Source of the DNA: Marinobacter salinus
GTDB taxonomy: Bacteria > Pseudomonadota > Gammaproteobacteria > Pseudomonadales > Oleiphilaceae
Assembly: GCF_001854125.1 (NCBI RefSeq)
Contig: NZ_CP017715.1
Coordinates: 744,001-808,000 of the forward strand
Direction: 5' to 3'
Length of the DNA stretch: 64,000 bases
The notes beneath the pieces were generated by a model. The model was not told the DNA's origin and ran no database searches. It was given only the letters and a program-made list of their open reading frames with translations. The translations under genes and the position numbers were made by a program. Each line of letters starts with the position of its first letter. Position 1 is the first letter of the stretch. Shown here piece by piece: positions 49,021 to 58,107 of the stretch.

Positions 49021-49518
49021 ATGAAACCGTTTTTCAAGCCTCTTGCATTGCTGGTTGTTTTGGCAGGTGTCGCAACGGCTGCATCTGCCGAGTCTATGAA
49101 TGTTCCGGCCCCCGATTTCACCTTGCACAGCCGGTCGGGGGAAAACCTGCGTCTTGAGGATCACCGGGGCGAGGTAGTGATGCTCAATTTCTGGGCCTCC
49201 TGGTGCGGTCCTTGTCGCCAGGAAATGCCTCTGATGAATGAGATATACGACCGTTACAAGGATCTGGGGTTTACCATTCTGGCAGTCAACGTGGATGAGA
49301 ATCGGGACGAGGCTTTGCGTTTCCTCGACAGTGTGCCGGTGGACTATCCGATCCTGTATGACCCGGAAAGCTCGGTCAGCGAGTTGTACGAGGTTCAGGC
49401 GATGCCTACCACGATCATGATTGATCGGGACGGTAACGCCCGTTACGTGCATTACGGTTATCAGCCCGGATATGAAGACGAATACGAACAGCAGATTCGA
49501 AAGCTGGTGCGTGAGTGA
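49021..49518 (+). CDS. TlpA/ResA-like periplasmic thioredoxin
   Basis: 165 residues. Signal peptide cleaved after SAE (about residue 24). The redox motif WCGPC is at 61-65 in LNFWASWCGPCRQEMP, and the cis-Pro loop reads AMPTTIMID. Such proteins reduce disulfides in the periplasm, for example cysteines of apocytochromes c before haem attachment. Given the haem lipoproteins encoded next door, that role is plausible but not shown. It lies 18 bases after the barrel gene and 20 bases before the DUF4266 gene. Confidence 0.9.
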   Translation: MKPFFKPLALLVVLAGVATAASAESMNVPAPDFTLHSRSGENLRLEDHRGEVVMLNFWASWCGPCRQEMPLMNEIYDRYKDLGFTILAVNVDENRDEALRFLDSVPVDYPILYDPESSVSELYEVQAMPTTIMIDRDGNARYVHYGYQPGYEDEYEQQIRKLVRE

Positions 49519-49538
49519 TCCTGAGTGGGCAAGAAGCT

Positions 49539-49775
49539 ATGCGTAAGTTATCCCTTGTGATACCGGTGTTGCTGGTATCACTGATCATAACGACCACGGG
49601 ATGCAGTTCCGTCAAACCCTGGGTCAAGCCCTATGAGCGAGACAAACTCGCAGACCCGGTCATGAGCTTGAGTCGTCACGGCAAGGCTGACGTTTATATG
49701 CATCACGTCTATCAGTCCCGGGAATCGGCGCGGGGCTCCGAGGGTGGCTCGGGAGGTGGCTGTGGCTGTAATTGA
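49539..49775 (+). CDS. small DUF4266 lipoprotein with CGCN tail
   Basis: 78 residues from the ATG at 49539. The lipobox TTGC has Cys22, followed by SSVKPWVKPYERDKLADPVM, the hallmark of DUF4266. It ends in a glycine-rich tail SGGGCGCN. The C-terminal Cys-Gly-Cys suggests disulfide, metal or cofactor chemistry. It is always small and, as I remember, usually next to DUF3570 proteins, as here. Its last codons contain the ribosome-binding sequence of the next gene. Function unknown. Confidence 0.87.
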   Translation: MRKLSLVIPVLLVSLIITTTGCSSVKPWVKPYERDKLADPVMSLSRHGKADVYMHHVYQSRESARGSEGGSGGGCGCN

Positions 49776-50922
49776 TTGTCGTCGGTTGCTGGCGCACATG
49801 GTAACCGTATCGGCGATGGTGTTGGGCGCTCCGTATGCTGTCTCAGCCACCTTGCCGGCAGATAATGTGGATATGCTTTACCACCGATACGACGGCGGTG
49901 GCATGGTGATTGATGGACCATCGGTTCTGGTTCGGAAGAATGCCGGCCCGCAGGTCTCTTTTACCGGACAGTATTATGTGGATTCGGTATCGGCGGCCTC
50001 CGTTGATGTATTGGCGACGGCAAGCCCTTACACCGAAGAACGTGACGAGTATACGGTAGGCGTGGATTACCTCCACGAAGACGCCATTATGAGTCTTGGT
50101 TACACCAACAGCTCCGAGAATGACTACGAGGCGAATACGGTTTATTTCTCCGTCAGCCAGGAGTTCTTTGGTGGTATGTCCACTATCACGATGGGCTATG
50201 CCAACGGCTGGGACGATGTTGGCCGTGTCGGCAATGAGACCTTCAGTGAACAGGCCGATCGTCGTAATTACCAACTGGGACTGAGCCAGGTTCTTACGCG
50301 GAACAGTCTGCTGGGTATCGACCTTGAAGTGGTTTCGGATGAGGGCTTTCTTCAGAATCCCTATCGCCAGAACCGTTATGTGGATCCCAACGATCCGACG
50401 TCCTTTCTCTATCAGCCCGAACGTTATCCTGAAACCCGCACCAGCACATCGATTGCCACCCGAGCCTTGTACTATCTGCCCTATCGGGCCTCCATTCGCG
50501 GAGAGTACCGATATTTCACTGATAGCTGGGGTATCGACGCCCATACGGTTGAACTGGCTTATGTACACGGGGTCAATGCGCGCTGGACCCTGGAAGGTTC
50601 GGTTCGCTACTACACTCAGGACGCTGCCGATTTCTACAGTGACCTGTTTCCCTTTGAAAATTCCCAGACTCACCTGGCGCGTGACAAAGAGCTGAGCACG
50701 CTCTCTGGAACAACCCTGGCGGCCGGAGCGGTTTATGAGTGGAAGCAGACATCGCTGCCAGGCATCAAACGATTACAGTTCAGCCTGCTCGTTGACTGGC
50801 TGAATTTCGAATATGACGACTTCCGCGATGTGACGGCCTCCGGCAATTACCTCCCGGGAGAGGAACCGCTTTATTCATTTGACGCTCTGGTGACTCGCGC
50901 GTCGTTGATTCTTGAATACTGA
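49762..50922 (+). CDS. DUF3570 outer-membrane protein
   Basis: 386 residues from the GTG at 49762, chosen because GGGAGG at 49751-49756 sits at proper distance; the GTG at 49744 lacks one. Signal peptide cleaved near SAT. The mature start contains DMLYHRYDGGGMVIDGPSVLVRKN, the DUF3570 hallmark. The rest is alternating beta strands (YTVGVDYLHEDAIMSLGYTNS, TVELAYVHGVNARWTLEGSVRYY), predicting a beta-barrel that closes with LILEY. Overlap of 14 bases with the DUF4266 gene implies coupled translation. Function unknown. Confidence 0.85.
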   Translation: MAVIDCRRLLAHMVTVSAMVLGAPYAVSATLPADNVDMLYHRYDGGGMVIDGPSVLVRKNAGPQVSFTGQYYVDSVSAASVDVLATASPYTEERDEYTVGVDYLHEDAIMSLGYTNSSENDYEANTVYFSVSQEFFGGMSTITMGYANGWDDVGRVGNETFSEQADRRNYQLGLSQVLTRNSLLGIDLEVVSDEGFLQNPYRQNRYVDPNDPTSFLYQPERYPETRTSTSIATRALYYLPYRASIRGEYRYFTDSWGIDAHTVELAYVHGVNARWTLEGSVRYYTQDAADFYSDLFPFENSQTHLARDKELSTLSGTTLAAGAVYEWKQTSLPGIKRLQFSLLVDWLNFEYDDFRDVTASGNYLPGEEPLYSFDALVTRASLILEY

Positions 50923-50941
50923 GTTTGCAGGAAGACTGACC

Positions 50942-51487
50942 ATGGCGATTTCGATGAAGCCCTTTATGTATGCCCTCATTGCCGGCCTCTCACTGATGGT
51001 GGCGGGGGCGGCACTGGCCCAATCGGGTGATACCTCTGAGGACAAAGCTGTCGCGGAGACTGTTGAAGCCCTGAAGAAGAAAGTCATTCGGTTAAACAGG
51101 GACCTCTTTATTCTGGAAGAAGATCTTCTGTTCCCGGCCAGCACCCAGTTTGCTGTATTTCTGAGCGTTGATACCGGTCAGTTCCTGAAACTTGATGCGG
51201 TAAAGCTGAAAGTGGATGAGGAGGTGGTCGCTTCCTACCTCTACACGGACCGTCAGGTCCGTGCACTGGAGCGTGGAGGTATGCAGCGCCTGTACGTTGG
51301 TAATCTGAAAACCGGCAATCATGAGGTGACAGCGTTTGTGGAGGGCATCGGGCCTGACAATCGCGCTTACAAACAGGCTGCCACTATGCAGTTCGAAAAA
51401 GAGACCGGTACGGCGGCCCTGGAAATCCGGGTGGAAGACAGTTCCTCCGATTACCAGCCAAAGCTCTCCATTGTGGAGTGGGAGTGA
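50942..51487 (+). CDS. small periplasmic protein, possible GltF-like element
   Basis: 181 residues from the ATG at 50942 (AGGAAG at 50929-50934). Signal peptide cleaved after LAQ (residue 27). A short coiled coil at about 38-62 (TVEALKKKVIRLNRDLFILEED) is followed by a beta-rich domain (FAVFLSVDTGQFLKLDAVKLKVDEEVVAS, read as strands) that looks immunoglobulin-like. Proteins of this kind are sometimes mislabelled AraC regulators; there is no helix-turn-helix and it is exported. It lies 19 bases after the DUF3570 gene and overlaps the TPR gene downstream. Confidence 0.75.
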   Translation: MAISMKPFMYALIAGLSLMVAGAALAQSGDTSEDKAVAETVEALKKKVIRLNRDLFILEEDLLFPASTQFAVFLSVDTGQFLKLDAVKLKVDEEVVASYLYTDRQVRALERGGMQRLYVGNLKTGNHEVTAFVEGIGPDNRAYKQAATMQFEKETGTAALEIRVEDSSSDYQPKLSIVEWE

Positions 51488-53442
51488 GTCGGGCTGTGGC
51501 AATGATGGTTCGATACCGGTTCTGCAAACTGCCATCTCTGGTTGTCGGTGGGTGCTTGTGGTTGTTACTTGCCGCTGTTATCCAGGCGGACGAGCCTGCA
51601 CCGGAGCGGGTGAAGGATCTTAGATATGGGTGGGTACTCTACAACTACCACCAGGGGCAGGCGTTTGATGCGCTGACTCAGCTGGCCGTGGCACGGGAAA
51701 AAGGCGGCATTGAGGGCCACGGTGATCACCCCGGCCTGGTGGAGGGCGGGTTGATGCTCTCCTACGGTATGACCCGTGAGGCGGGTCGTCTGTTCACAAG
51801 TTTGCTTGGGGAGGGTGGCAACGGGAGCTCACTGTCGCCGGAGATTCGCAATCAGGCATGGTTTTACCTTGGCAAGGTGCTTTATCTGGAAGCGGACTAC
51901 GACGGTGCTTACGCGAATCTACAACGCGTAGATGGCAGGGTTCTCGCAGACAGTGACCTCGCTCTTTACCAAGAGTGGCTGTACCTCCAGTGCCGGCTGG
52001 TGATGTCGTCACCAGCTATCGGTGACCCGGCGGCTCTTGATGGTTTGCGGAAAAAACTGGGGGGCCAGAATATCTGGTCAGCATACCTGGATTACAACGT
52101 GGCCATGGCGCAGATCTCTGCCGGGGACTCAGCTGCCGCAGGCAAAACCCTTCGTGCTTTGATTGACCACATGACTGAACGGGCCCCTGTCGCTGAAGAC
52201 GTTCGTTTGGAACACGAAGGGCTGCTGGACAGGACCAGACTTTCTCTTGCACGCCTTTACCTGGATGAAAACCATTTTGATGATGCCTTGCGGGTACTGG
52301 AAGCATTGCCAGTCGACGGGCCTTTTTCGGACCGGGCACTGTTTGACTACGCGGTTGCCGCGGCGGGTCAGGGGGAGGTGGCGAGAGCCTTTAATGCACT
52401 GGAAACGTTGTCCCGGAAGCAGTTGTTTACGCCATGGCTGCAACAGGTTCCCTACGCCCGGGGATACCTTCTTGAAGAGATGGGCCGACCGGGGCCGGCG
52501 CTCAAGGCTTTTCGGGATGCGGCCCGGCATTATCAGGCGCTGGACCGCGAGCTGGTTGCTGCGCGCCAGGAATTAACCGAAAAGACACTCATGTCCCTGC
52601 TGAAATTCATGCGGGATGGTGATGGCCTGATGACGGATGCCTATGGCCGACTGCGCGTTATTCCGGAAGACTTTGGCATTGCCGGGATCCTTGCCGCAGA
52701 GTCCTTTCAGCAGGCCTTGAGCGAATTGCACCAGTTATACGGGATGCAGTCGTTCCTGGGAGACTGGCAAAAACAGCTCGGTTCCTTTGCCGTGATGCTG
52801 GAAACCCGCAAGCTGCAACGGGATATCCGAATCCGGGAGACTCGGGCCGTTCTGGCAAGGCAGGAAGCCGACAAATGGGCTGCAGAGCACGCCCGGTTAA
52901 GTGTACAAGTCAATGAAGCCCTGGCCAGGGAAGACCATGAGTTTTTCATGACAACAGAGCAGAAAGCATTGAAAGCAAGGCTGGATCAAGTGGCCGAAAC
53001 TCTGAAGGAATTGCCTGATGATGGAAGCACGGCCAGTCAGCGCGCCCAGTTCCGCCGCATGCAGGCTTATTTCGACTGGTGGGTTGCCGATGAATATGGG
53101 GTCAATCGGTGGGCGGCCCAGAAGCAGCTCAGGGAATTGGGCAATGCCATGTCAACGTTTCGTGACCAGCGACAAATCATTGAGAGTCTGATGGCGGAAG
53201 ATCGTCAGCATAATCTCTTGAGTCGCCGCCTCGCGGAGAAAGAAGCGGAAGTCGAAGCTCTCAGAGGTGAGCTGTCGGCAGCACTGGCAGAGGCACGAGG
53301 CAGGCTGATGGGGCGCATGGACGCAGCACTCGCCGAGCGCCGCCTTCAGTTACAGGGTTATCTGCGGGCGTCCCGTCACGCTCAGGCGCGCTTGGCAGAC
53401 AAGCTGTTCCAGGCAGGGCAACAGGGGGCAGCCAATGACTAG
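51484..53442 (+). CDS. periplasmic TPR/coiled-coil protein, GltD-like
   Basis: 652 residues from the GTG at 51484, with GGAG at 51475-51478; the start overlaps the previous stop (GTGA). A membrane-targeting signal covers about residues 15-36, cleaved at QAD. Residues 45-350 are tandem TPR-like helical pairs (RYGWVLYNYHQGQAFDALTQLAVA, RNQAWFYLGKVLYLEADYDGAYANL). Residues about 430-650 form long coiled coils rich in E, R, A and Q. This combination matches the large TPR proteins of Glt/Nfs machines. It overlaps the next gene by eight bases. Confidence 0.8.
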   Translation: MSRAVAMMVRYRFCKLPSLVVGGCLWLLLAAVIQADEPAPERVKDLRYGWVLYNYHQGQAFDALTQLAVAREKGGIEGHGDHPGLVEGGLMLSYGMTREAGRLFTSLLGEGGNGSSLSPEIRNQAWFYLGKVLYLEADYDGAYANLQRVDGRVLADSDLALYQEWLYLQCRLVMSSPAIGDPAALDGLRKKLGGQNIWSAYLDYNVAMAQISAGDSAAAGKTLRALIDHMTERAPVAEDVRLEHEGLLDRTRLSLARLYLDENHFDDALRVLEALPVDGPFSDRALFDYAVAAAGQGEVARAFNALETLSRKQLFTPWLQQVPYARGYLLEEMGRPGPALKAFRDAARHYQALDRELVAARQELTEKTLMSLLKFMRDGDGLMTDAYGRLRVIPEDFGIAGILAAESFQQALSELHQLYGMQSFLGDWQKQLGSFAVMLETRKLQRDIRIRETRAVLARQEADKWAAEHARLSVQVNEALAREDHEFFMTTEQKALKARLDQVAETLKELPDDGSTASQRAQFRRMQAYFDWWVADEYGVNRWAAQKQLRELGNAMSTFRDQRQIIESLMAEDRQHNLLSRRLAEKEAEVEALRGELSAALAEARGRLMGRMDAALAERRLQLQGYLRASRHAQARLADKLFQAGQQGAAND

Positions 53443-56347
53443 GCATGGCTTGCTTCTGTTTGCCCGGTTATCAGCCTGCTCCGTTCTGCAGGGTGTGGCC
53501 ATTCTGTTGCTCACCGGCTGCCAGGCCGTTCAGTGGCTGCCGGGAAGTTCCGGGGAAGCAATGCCGCAGGCGCGTGCCGGTACTCTGGCATCACTTCCCG
53601 CGGTGCGGGAGCCGGTTCTCGCAGGTCCTGCAACAGGCAATGTCGATGACACAGATGTACAGGGCGAGCTGGTTTCACTGGGAATGGTCATTGACAGCTA
53701 TAGGGCGCTGTTACCGTTGGTAGACGACCCGCTCAAGCGGGTGACCATACGGCATCGCCTGGCAGATCTTGAGTTCATGCGGGCAGAGCGTAAATTTGCA
53801 GATACCGCGGAAGACGAGTTTTCCGACGCCATTGCTGCCTACGAAGATCTGCTGGCGGAGTATCCCGAACGTAAAGGTAATGATCAGATCTACTATCAAC
53901 TGGCCCGGGCTTGGGAACTGCGGGGAATGACCCCGGAACAGCTGGCGGCGCTGGATACACTGGTTACGGGCTATCCGCAGTCGCCTTACTGGATTGAAGC
54001 CCAGTTCCGGCGGGCGGATCTGCTCTTTATTGACGGCCGATACCGTGAAGCTGAGCAGGCGTTTGATGAAGTGGCCCTTGCCAGCGAACAAAGGCAGGCC
54101 GATGCATCGTTTCTTGTCAATGCCCACTACATGAAAGGGTGGAGCCAGTTCAAGCAAGGTGACTATCAGCAGGCCCTGTTCAGCTATGTTGAGGTGCTTG
54201 ATCTGGTGATGCCTGAGGGGCAGCTGGTAGAGAATGTTGATAAGCGACACCAGACCCTGATTGAAGACCTGTTTCGGGTTTTTGGGCTGTCCCTCTCCTA
54301 TCTGGATGGCGCAGAGACACTTCAGACCCTGTTTCGTCAGACCGGAGGTCGTCCCTATGAAATCCTGATTTACTCCCGTTATAGCGATCTTCTGTTGGAG
54401 AGAGAACGCTACAGCGATGCGATTGAGGTCTACGAGGTCTTTATCGAGGATCACCCGGACAGTCGCTGGGCGCCGAGGTATCAGATCAATATTATCCGGA
54501 CTCTGGAACTTGCCGGGTTCACGAGTACGATTCCCGAGCGCAAAGCGGAATTTGTCCGCGGTTACGGGCTCCACAGCGACTACTGGGCAGGTGCCGAACC
54601 GGAAACCGTAGCCTACATCGAAGAACAGCTTGAGCAGTTGCTGCCCGAGCTGGCGGATCGACATTATCTGCTGGCCCGCGAATCCGGGAATGAGCGCGAG
54701 GCTCGGGACCACTATCGAAAGGCTGCAGGTTACTACGCAGAATTTGCAGCCACATTTCCGGTCCATCCCCGGACACCGGAGAGGTTATTCCTTCTGGGCG
54801 AAGCCAACATCGAATTGCGCGAATGGGCGTCGGCCATTGAGGCATTTGAGCGTGTAGCCTATGACTTTCCCTATGAAGGCGAAGCGCCGGAGCAGGCTGC
54901 AGAGGCTGGGTATGCGTCCGTACTGGCATTCCGGGAGTATGCAAAAACGTGGCAGAAGGAGCCAGTTTCCGAGTTGCGCTCTTACCGTGAAATGCAGCAA
55001 CTGAATCGTCTGCGGTTCGTCAATGCCTTCCCAGCTGATGCCCGGGCCCCGGATGTCTTTTATATCGCACTGCAGCATGAGTTTGAGCGACAAAACTGGG
55101 AAGAAGTGGTGACCATGTCAGCTCGCCTGGTGGCTTGGCAGCCTACCCCAAGGCAATCCTTGGTAACCGAGGCACTATTGCTCTCAGGGCATAGCCTCTT
55201 TGAACTGGAGCGATTTGCCGAGGCTGAACGGTCCTATCGCGAGGCACTGGTTGGTATGCCTCAAAACGACGACAGGCGTGGCGGCATCACGGAAAACCTC
55301 GCAGCATCGGTTTTCCGACAGGCTGAGCAACTCGCAGCTGCGGGTAAGGTAGACGCAGCTGTCAGTGAGTACCTCCGGGTGGGCACTGTGGTGCCAGCCT
55401 CTGCTTTGCGTGCCAATGCCGAATACGATGCCGCCTCCCTTCTGATTACAGCTTCTCGCTGGGAGCAGGCAATATCGGTGTTGAATGGCTTCCGGGAACG
55501 TTTCCCCGAGCACGAGTTGATAGATACCGTACCGGCCAAACTGGCGCTCGGCTACCGGGAAACGGGGCAATGGGAAAAAGCCGGTGACGAGCTCAGTCGC
55601 ATGGTAGCTTTGGCTTCTACCCCGGAGGAGCGCCGTGAAAACCTGTTAATTGCTGCGGAGCTTTATGACCAGGCAGGGAATACCGACAAAGCTATTGATA
55701 CCTGGCGCCGATATGCGAATACCTACCCTGAGCCCTCGGATTCCTATATGGAGGCGGCTAACCGGCTGGCCGAGCTTTACCAGTCGGTGGACGATACCAC
55801 CCGCAGGAACTTCTGGCTGCGGAAACAGATGACCTTTGTCGACCAGAATCCTGAAGCGGCTGATGACCGGATGCGATGGCTTGCAGCGTCTGCGTCTGCA
55901 ACTCTGGCAAGGGAGGCGCTTGCCCGTTACGACGCCATCAGACTGACATTACCCCTGAACAAAAGCATGGTAGCCAAAACTGATGCTCTGGAGACGGCGG
56001 TGACCGCCTATCAGAAGACGGCCACATACGGTCTGTCTTCGTTTGCCACCGAGGCTGGTTATCAGATCGCTCATATCTATGGCCGCCTGGGGGCGGATCT
56101 GATGGATTCGGAGCGGCCGCCGGGGCTGAGCGAGCTTGAACTGGCGCAGTATGAGCTGTTACTCGAAGAGCAGGCCTACCCCTTTGAGGACAACGCTATC
56201 GACATTCACGAGCAGAATATTCGCCGGGCCCGGGATGGAATCTATGACGAGTGGGTCAAGAGAAGTTATGAGGCGCTGAGAAGCCTGCTGCCGGGTCGAT
56301 ATAACAAGCAGGAAGTTACCGCCGGGGTGGTCGATGAACTGGGTTAA
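53435..56347 (+). CDS. large TPR lipoprotein, GltE-like
   Basis: 970 residues. Lipobox LLTGC with Cys29. The mature protein is almost entirely TPR and BamD-like helical repeats (DQIYYQLARAWELRGM, NAHYMKGWSQFKQGDYQQALFSY, PERLFLLGEANIELREWASAIEAF, ENLLIAAELYDQAGNTDKAI), at least a dozen units. It is likely an outer-membrane-anchored scaffold facing the periplasm. It starts inside the preceding gene and overlaps the next by 14 bases, so stoichiometric co-production with the other TPR proteins is expected. Enzyme activity is not indicated. Confidence 0.82.
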   Translation: MTRHGLLLFARLSACSVLQGVAILLLTGCQAVQWLPGSSGEAMPQARAGTLASLPAVREPVLAGPATGNVDDTDVQGELVSLGMVIDSYRALLPLVDDPLKRVTIRHRLADLEFMRAERKFADTAEDEFSDAIAAYEDLLAEYPERKGNDQIYYQLARAWELRGMTPEQLAALDTLVTGYPQSPYWIEAQFRRADLLFIDGRYREAEQAFDEVALASEQRQADASFLVNAHYMKGWSQFKQGDYQQALFSYVEVLDLVMPEGQLVENVDKRHQTLIEDLFRVFGLSLSYLDGAETLQTLFRQTGGRPYEILIYSRYSDLLLERERYSDAIEVYEVFIEDHPDSRWAPRYQINIIRTLELAGFTSTIPERKAEFVRGYGLHSDYWAGAEPETVAYIEEQLEQLLPELADRHYLLARESGNEREARDHYRKAAGYYAEFAATFPVHPRTPERLFLLGEANIELREWASAIEAFERVAYDFPYEGEAPEQAAEAGYASVLAFREYAKTWQKEPVSELRSYREMQQLNRLRFVNAFPADARAPDVFYIALQHEFERQNWEEVVTMSARLVAWQPTPRQSLVTEALLLSGHSLFELERFAEAERSYREALVGMPQNDDRRGGITENLAASVFRQAEQLAAAGKVDAAVSEYLRVGTVVPASALRANAEYDAASLLITASRWEQAISVLNGFRERFPEHELIDTVPAKLALGYRETGQWEKAGDELSRMVALASTPEERRENLLIAAELYDQAGNTDKAIDTWRRYANTYPEPSDSYMEAANRLAELYQSVDDTTRRNFWLRKQMTFVDQNPEAADDRMRWLAASASATLAREALARYDAIRLTLPLNKSMVAKTDALETAVTAYQKTATYGLSSFATEAGYQIAHIYGRLGADLMDSERPPGLSELELAQYELLLEEQAYPFEDNAIDIHEQNIRRARDGIYDEWVKRSYEALRSLLPGRYNKQEVTAGVVDELG

Positions 56348-56924
56348 GCGACTGGTAATAGTGACTGTTATGACTGGCCTGGTGTCTGCGTGCGCCGTGA
56401 GTCCCAAGACCGACGAAGCTACTCTGACTGCCTCGGAGGCGGAACAGCAGAAGGTGCAGGCCAGGCTTCTTGAGGAATTCAGAGCCGCAGTGACGTCAAT
56501 GGAAGAAGGTAATGTCGAGGAAGCGACGGAGCGATTCGAACAATTGGCAAAACAACATCCAGGGCACACAGGACCGCTGGCCAACCTTGGAATACTGGCT
56601 CTCGGGGCTGGCAATCCGGATCTGGCATCGAAGTATTTTTCGGCGGTTCTTGATCTGGACCCGTCACATACGGTGGCATTGAATCATTTGGGTGTGCTCG
56701 CCCGGACAGCGGGCGAATTTGAACAGGCTGAACGTTTTTATCGGCGGGCGCTTGAGGCGGATCCTGCGTATTTACCTGCCATACTCAATCTTGCGTTCCT
56801 TCTGGATATCTATCTCGGTCGTCCGGATGAAGCACTGTCCCTTTACGAGCAGTACCAGACCCTGGCTTCAGACCCGAATCCACGGCTGGAGGACTGGATT
56901 TTCGATGCAAAAAACCGGATTTGA
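56334..56924 (+). CDS. small TPR lipoprotein
   Basis: 196 residues. Lipobox LVSAC with Cys20. Three to four TPR units follow (GNVEEATERFEQLAKQHPGHTGPLANLGILAL, HTVALNHLGVLARTAGEFEQAERFYRRALEADP, read as repeats). Similar small TPR lipoproteins partner with TonB-ExbBD variants and with Glt/Nfs systems. Overlaps the 970-residue gene by 14 bases and precedes the small exported protein by 19 bases. Confidence 0.85.
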   Translation: MNWVKRLVIVTVMTGLVSACAVSPKTDEATLTASEAEQQKVQARLLEEFRAAVTSMEEGNVEEATERFEQLAKQHPGHTGPLANLGILALGAGNPDLASKYFSAVLDLDPSHTVALNHLGVLARTAGEFEQAERFYRRALEADPAYLPAILNLAFLLDIYLGRPDEALSLYEQYQTLASDPNPRLEDWIFDAKNRI

Positions 56925-56943
56925 TGGAATGGGGGTACGAACA

Positions 56944-57246
56944 ATGAACACCCGAAAAACATTCGTCGTTGCTCTTTCTGTACTTTTGACTTCGCTTGTG
57001 GGGCTGGCACAGGCTCAGGAATCGGGTGTTGTGACCATTGAGGGTACGACTATTCGCGGCGACCAGGAGGTTCCCACTGTAATGTACCTGGTGCCATGGC
57101 AGCCACCCGAAGTTGAGGATTTGAAGGCGCCTGACGAACGCCTGATGGTGGCGCAGGAATTTTCACCACTTGAGCGATATGAATTCCAGCGACTGATGGG
57201 CTATTACCAGGCCTTCAGCCGTCAGCAGGCTGACACGTCCAAGTGA
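56944..57246 (+). CDS. small exported protein of unknown function
   Basis: 100 residues from the ATG at 56944. A longer frame starts at 56692 inside the preceding gene but only this start gives a signal peptide (cleavage after AQA, residue about 24). The mature 75 residues begin with a strand segment (GVVTIEGTTIRGDQEVPTVMYLVPW) and end in an amphipathic helix (LERYEFQRLMGYYQAF). No family recognised. The position between the TPR proteins and the TolQ-like gene suggests it links the scaffold with the motor. GGGGGT is the only ribosome-site candidate upstream. Confidence 0.7.
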   Translation: MNTRKTFVVALSVLLTSLVGLAQAQESGVVTIEGTTIRGDQEVPTVMYLVPWQPPEVEDLKAPDERLMVAQEFSPLERYEFQRLMGYYQAFSRQQADTSK

Positions 57247-57380
57247 GAACCCTGTCACATAAGCCTTGAGGCTGAGTGCAAGGTAAAACAAACCGCAACA
57301 AAGACTTTCGTGAACTTACGCCTTTGTAAGATCTGACCGTTTAGACTGTTTCAAAACCCGGACCATGGAGTGCCCAGAAG

Positions 57381-58082
57381 ATGATTGATACCGCCGTTCG
57401 CTTTTTCCAGGAAGGTGGCTTTTTTATGTATCCGATTGCCGTTGTACTGATTGTCGGACTCATTGTGGCCATCGAACGATACGTATATCTATCTGCTCAG
57501 AAACTGACCAATCGCAGGGACTTCAATCGTCTGCACCAGATGATTGCCAAGCGAGACCTGAAAGGTGCGCTTAATTTTTCCCAGGATTCCGGCAGTGCAA
57601 TGTCCACCATGATTGGTTTCGGGCTGCAACGTCTCGCACGCCGTCAGGGCCGGGAAGAAATCGAGTACGCCATGGAAGAAGGGCTGCTGGACGTGATGCC
57701 GCGGCTGGAAAAGCGGACCCAATATCTGGCTACCCTGGCCAACATCGCAACCCTGCTTGGTCTGCTCGGCACCATTATCGGTCTGATCTCGGCCTTTACC
57801 GCGGTTGCCGCAGCCGATCCGGCCCAGAAGGCCAGCTTGCTGTCTCAGAGTATTTCTGTGGCCATGAACACCACCGCATTTGGCCTCATGTCCGCTATTC
57901 CGATGCTTCTCATCCATTCACTGCTGCAGACCAAAACCAACGAGATTGTTGACAGCTTTGAGATGGCCGGCATCAAGGTGCTCAACCTGCTGAGTGACGG
58001 GACAGGCCAGCGTGCCCCGGCACAGAGCCAGGGTGCACCCTCTGCGTCACCGGTGACAGCGCCGGCCGGATCAGTGGCCTGA
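57381..58082 (+). CDS. MotA/TolQ/ExbB-type proton channel subunit
   Basis: 233 residues, inner membrane. Three membrane segments: about 14-35, 113-140 and 152-180. The TolQ/ExbB signature ATLLGLLGTIIGLISAF near residue 118 and NTTAFGLMSAIPMLLIHSLL near 157 carry the conserved threonines lining the proton path. It forms the stator-like pentamer that uses the proton gradient. By position it matches AglR of the Myxococcus Agl motor. It is separated from the TPR genes by 134 bases, so an internal promoter is possible. Confidence 0.92.
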   Translation: MIDTAVRFFQEGGFFMYPIAVVLIVGLIVAIERYVYLSAQKLTNRRDFNRLHQMIAKRDLKGALNFSQDSGSAMSTMIGFGLQRLARRQGREEIEYAMEEGLLDVMPRLEKRTQYLATLANIATLLGLLGTIIGLISAFTAVAAADPAQKASLLSQSISVAMNTTAFGLMSAIPMLLIHSLLQTKTNEIVDSFEMAGIKVLNLLSDGTGQRAPAQSQGAPSASPVTAPAGSVA

Positions 58083-58107
58083 TCATCAGCGAGAAGGAAA
58101 TCAGGCT

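Noticed and set aside
50942..51487. AraC-family transcriptional regulator label
   Set aside because: The protein has a Sec signal peptide, a coiled coil and beta strands, and no helix-turn-helix. It is a periplasmic protein.
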